Below, one piece after another: positions 59,696 to 64,000 of a DNA stretch of 64,000 nucleotides (positions are counted from its first letter, which is position 1; each line of letters begins with the position of its first letter). Below the pieces are notes generated by a model that searched no databases, was not told where the DNA came from, and worked only from the letters and a program-made list of their open reading frames with translations. Origin of the DNA: Paradesertivirga superstes (GTDB lineage Bacteria > Bacteroidota > Bacteroidia > Sphingobacteriales > Sphingobacteriaceae). The stretch lies in the NCBI RefSeq assembly GCF_037622515.1, contig NZ_JBBJCN010000007.1:1-64000 (forward strand), given 5' to 3'. The position numbers and the translations under genes are program-made.

Positions 59696-61486
59696 TTAAA
59701 GACTTTTTGCTATTCCTATTGAATTAAATTGCAAATCATAAAGCCGTTTATAATAACCATTCAGTTTTAAAAGTTGCTGATGGGAGCCTGCTTCTTTAAT
59801 TTCTCCATGATCCAAAACAATAATTTTATCGGCATTTTGTATTGTGGATAATCGGTGAGCAATGACAATTGAGGTTCTACCTTTCATCAGTTTTTCTATA
59901 GTTTGCTGGATTAAGTATTCTGTTTCAGTATCTACTGATGAGGTTGCTTCATCTAATACCAATATTTTGGGATTATAAACCATGGCCCTGATGAAAGAAA
60001 TTAATTGTCCCTGGCCCGATGACAGAGTTGAACCGCGCTCCATGACATCATAGTCGTATCCACCCGGAAGACGTTCGATAAATTCGTGCGCCCCGGTTTC
60101 TTTAGCAGCGGAGATTAATTGTTCTCTGCTTATTTGCCTGTTATTAAGTGTTATATTATTAGAAACAGAATCAGAAAACAAAAAAACATCCTGTATAACA
60201 GTTGCAATTTGTGTCCTTAGATAATTGAGTTCGTATTCCCTGATATCTATTCCATCAATTTTAACACTTCCTTTACTTATTTGGTAAAACCTGTTCAGAA
60301 TGTTGATTACTGATGATTTGCCTGCACCCGTGGCACCTACCAATGCAAGGGTTTCGCCCGCGTTAATTGAAAAGTTGATGTTTTTAAGAATCCAGTTTTC
60401 TTCTTCATGCTCATCTTTGTCTGGCCTGTAAGTAAACCAGACATTTTCGAAAGAAATTTGTCCTCTCATTTTTTCCGGGATAAATTTCCCGTTATTTTCT
60501 TCAATATCAGTATTGTCTAAAACGCTAAAAACCCTATCGGCACCAACCATACCCATTTGCAGAGTATTAAACTTATCAGCAAGTTCCCGGATCGGCCTGA
60601 ACATCATGTTAATATACATAATAAAAGAAACCACAACTCCGGGGGAGATATCATGTTGAATTATCAATTTGGAGCCATACCAGACCAACAGTCCCATAGA
60701 CAGGGCTGAAATGATCTCTACTACAGGGAAGAAAATAGAATAATACCAGTTAGAACGAATGTTTGCATCACGATGTTTAGCGTTAATTTGCTTAAACTTT
60801 CTCATTTCCTGATTTTCCCGGGCAAAATATTTAATAATGCTCATGCCTGATATATGCTCCTGCAGAAATGTATTTAAATGGCCCACCTGAGTCCTGACGT
60901 CCTGAAAAGCAGACTTTATAGCTTCTTTAAAAATCAGGCTTGAAAAAATTAACAGGGGCATAGGAGCAAGTACCACTAATGTTAATTTCCAATCGGTATA
61001 AAGCATTACTCCTAAGATTACGATGAGTTGCAGTATATCTCCGATAATGACAATCAACCCTTCTGAAAATATATCTGCAATGGTTTCCAGGTCAGAAACT
61101 GTACGGGTAATTAATTGTCCGATAGGCGTTCGGTCAAAAAATCGAAGCTTAAGTTTACTGATGTGCTTAAATACATTGATCCTTAAATCACGAATAGTGG
61201 ACTGGCCAAGAGTATTAGTTAAATAGGTATGAAAGTATTGAATAATAGTTTGAGCAAGCAGGAGGAAAATCATTAACAGGGTTACATTGAGTAATCCCTT
61301 GTAGTTATTGGTGAAAATATAATTATCGAGAGCGTACTGTATAAGCAGGGGCCGAAGCGGTGCTATTATAGCAAGTGCCAGAGTAAGTACAACAGACCAT
61401 ATAAAAATCCCCTGATAAGGCTTTACGTAATTAAAGATCCGTTTTAGTAAACTGATGTCGTATGCTTTGCCTGCAATTTTTGTCAT
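59696..61486 (-). CDS. ABC exporter, fused permease and ATPase
   Basis: A 596-residue half-transporter that forms homo- or heterodimeric exporters in the inner membrane. Six membrane segments fill residues 1-320; the ATPase has Walker A 'GATGAGKSS', signature 'LSSGQGQ' (a variant of LSGGQ), Walker B 'ILVLDEATSS' and His switch 'IAHRLST'. Substrate unknown (lipid, drug or peptide are all possible). It follows the carboxylase beta gene after 17 bases and is probably cotranscribed. Confidence 0.88.
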   Translation of the reverse strand: MTKIAGKAYDISLLKRIFNYVKPYQGIFIWSVVLTLALAIIAPLRPLLIQYALDNYIFTNNYKGLLNVTLLMIFLLLAQTIIQYFHTYLTNTLGQSTIRDLRINVFKHISKLKLRFFDRTPIGQLITRTVSDLETIADIFSEGLIVIIGDILQLIVILGVMLYTDWKLTLVVLAPMPLLIFSSLIFKEAIKSAFQDVRTQVGHLNTFLQEHISGMSIIKYFARENQEMRKFKQINAKHRDANIRSNWYYSIFFPVVEIISALSMGLLVWYGSKLIIQHDISPGVVVSFIMYINMMFRPIRELADKFNTLQMGMVGADRVFSVLDNTDIEENNGKFIPEKMRGQISFENVWFTYRPDKDEHEEENWILKNINFSINAGETLALVGATGAGKSSVINILNRFYQISKGSVKIDGIDIREYELNYLRTQIATVIQDVFLFSDSVSNNITLNNRQISREQLISAAKETGAHEFIERLPGGYDYDVMERGSTLSSGQGQLISFIRAMVYNPKILVLDEATSSVDTETEYLIQQTIEKLMKGRTSIVIAHRLSTIQNADKIIVLDHGEIKEAGSHQQLLKLNGYYKRLYDLQFNSIGIAKSL

Positions 61487-61503
61487 AAATTATTCGGGAT
61501 AAA

Positions 61504-63057
61504 TTAAAGAGGAATATTTCCGTGTTTTTTTCTTGGATGATTTACCACTTTATTCTGAAGCATGTTAAAAGCTTTGATAAGCTTTATCCGTGTTTCTGAT
61601 GGTTCGATCACTTCATCTATAAAACCTCTTTCTGCTGCTCTGTAAGGGTTCGCAAAAATATCCGAATATTCCTTTTCTTTTTCCAGCCACCTGGCATTAT
61701 GATCTTCTACTGACGCAATTTCTTTCTTAAAGATGATTTCTGCGGCACCTTTTGCTCCCATAACTGCAATTTCGGCACTTGGCCAGGCATAATTCATATC
61801 GGCTCCAATGTGTTTCGAATTCATTACGTCATAGGCCCCTCCATAGGCCTTTCGGGTTATTACGGTAATACGTGGCACAGTGGCCTCGCAGAAGGCATAC
61901 AAAAGCTTTGCTCCGTTTACTATAATTCCATTCCACTCCTGATCCGTTCCGGGTAGAAAGCCCGGTACATCTTCCAATACCAGTATCGGGATATTGAAAC
62001 AATCGCAGAAACGGACGAAACGAGCACCTTTAGTTGAGGCCTTAATATCGAGGACTCCGGCTAAAAAAGCGGGCTGATTAGCCACCACACCGATACTTCT
62101 TCCGGCAATTCGTGCAAACCCTACAACTATGTTTTCTGCGAAGTCTTTATGCACCTCAAAAAATGTATCCTGATCTGCAAGCTGTTTTATCACATCCCTG
62201 ATATCGTAAGGCTGGTTGGCATTCTCAGGTAAGAGATTATTTAGTTCTTGTCTTTTTTCATTTCCGATTTCCTTACTCGACTCATAATGCAGGGAGGGGG
62301 CCGGATCTTCGCAGTTTTGCGGTAAATAGCTTAAAAGTTTTTTTATATTTTCAATGGCCTCAATTTCGTTGCTGCAGGCGAAATGAGTTACACCGGATTT
62401 AATGGCATGAGTAGAAGCACCTCCCAGTTCTTCTGAACTCACTTCTTCGTGTGTAACTGTTTTTACCACGTTTGGGCCCGTTACAAACATATAGGAGGTA
62501 TGTTCTACCATTAAAATAAAATCGGTAATTGCCGGAGAATAAACGGCTCCGCCAGCACATGGACCCATAATGGCCGAGATTTGCGGAATGACACCAGAGG
62601 CTAGCGTATTTCTGTAGAAGATATCGGCATAACCCCCGAGAGATACCACTCCTTCCTGAATTCTTGCACCTCCCGAATCGTTTAACCCAATCATTGGTGC
62701 TCCGTTTTTAATAGCAAGGTCCATGATCTTGCAGATTTTTTCGGCATGCGTTTCTGATAAAGAGCCACCAAAAACTGTAAAATCCTGAGAGAAAACATAA
62801 ACCAAACGCCCGCTTATTGTTCCATACCCTGTAACTACTCCATCGCCCGGATATTTTTCTTTTTCCATGCCAAAATCGGTGGACCGATGTGTTACCAGCA
62901 TTCCTATTTCTTCAAAAGAATTCTCGTCTAAAAGAAAATGCAGACGTTCGCGTGCCGTTAGTTTTCCTTTATTATGCTGACTCTCGATTCTGTTCAGACC
63001 ACCTCCAAGAATGGCTTCTTTACGTTTTTCGGTAAGTTGATTTAATTTATTTTTCAC
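61504..63057 (-). CDS. acyl-CoA carboxylase beta subunit (propionyl-CoA carboxylase type)
   Basis: Carboxyltransferase subunit of a biotin-dependent acyl-CoA carboxylase, probably making methylmalonyl-CoA from propionyl-CoA. The 517 residues have the two crotonase-like halves, with oxyanion-hole motifs 'GGARIQEGV' near 127 and 'GPCAGGAVYSPA' near 165, and 'GAYDVMNSKHIGAD' in the second half. No biotin carboxylase subunit is adjacent, so the partner is elsewhere. Confidence 0.9.
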   Translation of the reverse strand: MKNKLNQLTEKRKEAILGGGLNRIESQHNKGKLTARERLHFLLDENSFEEIGMLVTHRSTDFGMEKEKYPGDGVVTGYGTISGRLVYVFSQDFTVFGGSLSETHAEKICKIMDLAIKNGAPMIGLNDSGGARIQEGVVSLGGYADIFYRNTLASGVIPQISAIMGPCAGGAVYSPAITDFILMVEHTSYMFVTGPNVVKTVTHEEVSSEELGGASTHAIKSGVTHFACSNEIEAIENIKKLLSYLPQNCEDPAPSLHYESSKEIGNEKRQELNNLLPENANQPYDIRDVIKQLADQDTFFEVHKDFAENIVVGFARIAGRSIGVVANQPAFLAGVLDIKASTKGARFVRFCDCFNIPILVLEDVPGFLPGTDQEWNGIIVNGAKLLYAFCEATVPRITVITRKAYGGAYDVMNSKHIGADMNYAWPSAEIAVMGAKGAAEIIFKKEIASVEDHNARWLEKEKEYSDIFANPYRAAERGFIDEVIEPSETRIKLIKAFNMLQNKVVNHPRKKHGNIPL

Positions 63058-63171
63058 GATTTATAAAATAGAATAAGCAAAGTACTGAATATATGTTGAT
63101 GATGTATTTGGATTTAGAAAACAGGATAGTTAGAAGAGTTGAAATTATTAACTTTTGTAAAAATGATGTTA

Positions 63172-63205
63172 TTGCCAGAATTATCTTTTAAGTTTGTTAT
63201 TTTTG
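63172..63205 (+). promoter_or_regulatory. promoter of the small membrane protein gene
   Basis: TATTTTTG (63198-63205) matches -7; TTG at 63172-63174 is 23 bases upstream, a long spacer. The ATG lies 13 bases after the -7 box. Confidence 0.5.
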
Positions 63206-63218
63206 CATTTATCACAGA

Positions 63219-63548
63219 ATGAAAAAAGAGAAGTGTAAAATAATTTTCAGTATTCTTTTTTTAGCCATCTTTACAATTAAGATGGTGATTTCTGTGGCAC
63301 CCCTAATTCTTTCTCATTGTGATAAGAAAACGGTAAATGCCGTCATAATGCAGCTGGAGATCGAAAATAATGCTAAAACTAATGATGTAAAAGAAACAAC
63401 CGTCAAGGAATATTTTACATTAAGTAATTTTGGCTTCGCATTGGTGCATCCGATACAGCTTATTTTAACATCAATGATTAGCGCTGATCATGATAAGCAT
63501 GTTCAGGCTTTCTACCCACCAGTAGCTACTCCTCCTCCTAACGTTTAA
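63219..63548 (+). CDS. small membrane protein ending in PPPNV, unknown function
   Basis: A 109-residue protein with an N-terminal membrane segment or uncleaved signal (about 8-31) and a second hydrophobic stretch (about 70-87, 'FGFALVHPIQLILTS'), ending 'PPVATPPPNV'. This PPPN-type tail is, from memory, seen in small proteins near ion transporters in Bacteroidota. It is directly upstream of the SulP transporter in the same orientation, suggesting an accessory role. Confidence 0.6.
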   Translation: MKKEKCKIIFSILFLAIFTIKMVISVAPLILSHCDKKTVNAVIMQLEIENNAKTNDVKETTVKEYFTLSNFGFALVHPIQLILTSMISADHDKHVQAFYPPVATPPPNV

Positions 63549-63624
63549 TAATTAATCCCATTCCTTAGTTCGTTTATTAAGGCTCTTTTAGTATTAATTA
63601 ATTATTCAATTAACGTATGTATTT

Positions 63625-64000
63625 ATGGCAGCGAATTATGTGTCTGCGTCGTCTGGTTTTGGCAAATATTTTTTAAAGAAGAATTTAAAAAGGGATTTAC
63701 CAGCTAGCATTGTTGTGTTTTTGGTTGCACTGCCTCTATGTCTGGGCATTGCTTTAGCATCAGGTGCACCTTTATTTGCCGGTCTATTGACCGGGATTAT
63801 AGGAGGAGTGGTTGTGGCTTCGTGTAGTGGCTCACAGCTTAGTGTTAGTGGTCCGGCAGCGGGTTTAACAGTTATTGTTTTTTCGGCAATCGCCCAACTG
63901 GGCTCGTATCCAACTTTTTTACTCGCAATAGTTCTAGCAGGAGCTTTTCAGTTGATTTTAAGTTTTATTAAAGCCGGAACCATTGCAAATTATTTCCCAT
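63625..64000 (+). CDS. SulP-family anion transporter, N-terminal part
   Basis: The frame is cut by the window end after about 125 codons. The visible part has a short cytoplasmic N-terminus and the SulP signature 'RDLPASIVVFLVALPLCLGI' (about residues 24-43), then 'VSGPAAGLTVIVF'. Such proteins carry sulfate, bicarbonate or other anions across the inner membrane; the substrate cannot be told from this part. Confidence 0.88.
   Translation, partial: MAANYVSASSGFGKYFLKKNLKRDLPASIVVFLVALPLCLGIALASGAPLFAGLLTGIIGGVVVASCSGSQLSVSGPAAGLTVIVFSAIAQLGSYPTFLLAIVLAGAFQLILSFIKAGTIANYFP

Noticed and set aside
1..64000. Search by eye for CRISPR arrays, phage genes, transposases, toxin-antitoxin pairs or defence islands
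   Set aside because: No regular repeat-spacer array, integrase, transposase or toxin-like pair was seen; the window is mostly core genome.

Overview
The window is a gene-dense, AT-rich chromosomal segment from a member of the Bacteroidota, most likely family Sphingobacteriaceae (Pedobacter/Mucilaginibacter relatives). The evidence is: promoters of the TAnnTTTG (-7) / TTG (-33) type typical of the phylum, almost no Shine-Dalgarno signals, a type B T9SS (gliding-type) C-terminal sorting domain, a DUF4293 protein, a DUF2723 membrane protein, a separate AccA, and zinc-free forms of ribosomal proteins S4, S14 and L36. The genus is an inference. I see no phage, insertion sequence, CRISPR array or defence locus; this is mostly core genome.

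Layout. 1-1.3 kb: the end of an unknown gene, two very small membrane-type ORFs on the minus strand, and a secreted Spy/CpxP-like protein. 1.4-5.9 kb: a complete phosphate-uptake operon pstS-pstC-pstA-pstB-phoU behind a clear array of 11-bp-phased Pho-box repeats. 5.9-19 kb: a GH43 glycosidase, accA, a large DUF2723 protein, tRNA-Gln, prs, rplY, pth, an ArsC/Spx-like protein, an M1 peptidase, a small ORF, and a Pif1-like helicase with HRDC and HTH regions.

19.4-42.1 kb: the translation super-cluster. rpsL-rpsG-fusA-rpsJ is closed by a strong terminator. Four unrelated genes follow: a coiled-coil envelope protein, an alkaline-phosphatase-superfamily hydrolase, a prephenate dehydrogenase resembling the fungal Tyr1 type, and a lipoprotein. 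A fresh consensus promoter then starts rplC-D-W-B-rpsS-rplV-rpsC-rplP-rpmC-rpsQ-rplN-X-E-rpsN-rpsH-rplF-R-rpsE-rpmD-rplO-secY-map-infA-rpmJ-rpsM-K-D-rpoA-rplQ. Several spacers in this run hold hairpins or copies of a dispersed repeat, so translation genes, secretion (SecY), N-terminal Met removal (Map) and RNA polymerase alpha are expressed together with several possible points of differential expression.

42.2-49.8 kb: a sugar-nucleotidyltransferase-like protein, an M42 aminopeptidase, truA, DUF4293, a DEAD-box RNA helicase with an RGG-type tail, a YtxH-like protein, gpsA and a polysaccharide deacetylase. 49.8-55.4 kb: two intact, unrelated aconitases (AcnB type, then AcnA type), preceded by a decayed N-terminal fragment of a third aconitase that still keeps a promoter-like box and start codon. 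55.6-64 kb: a secreted PKD/T9SS protein, a small unknown, sucD, an ABC exporter behind a biotin-dependent carboxylase beta subunit, a small membrane protein, and the start of a SulP anion transporter cut by the window end. The aconitases and SucD are TCA-cycle enzymes.

The points most worth a second look are the aconitase relic, the interruption of the S10 operon with its own terminator and promoter, the Tyr1-like dehydrogenase, the phased Pho boxes, the repeat-filled spacers in ribosomal operons, and the RGG tail on ribosomal protein S3. I found no convincing novel multi-gene system.
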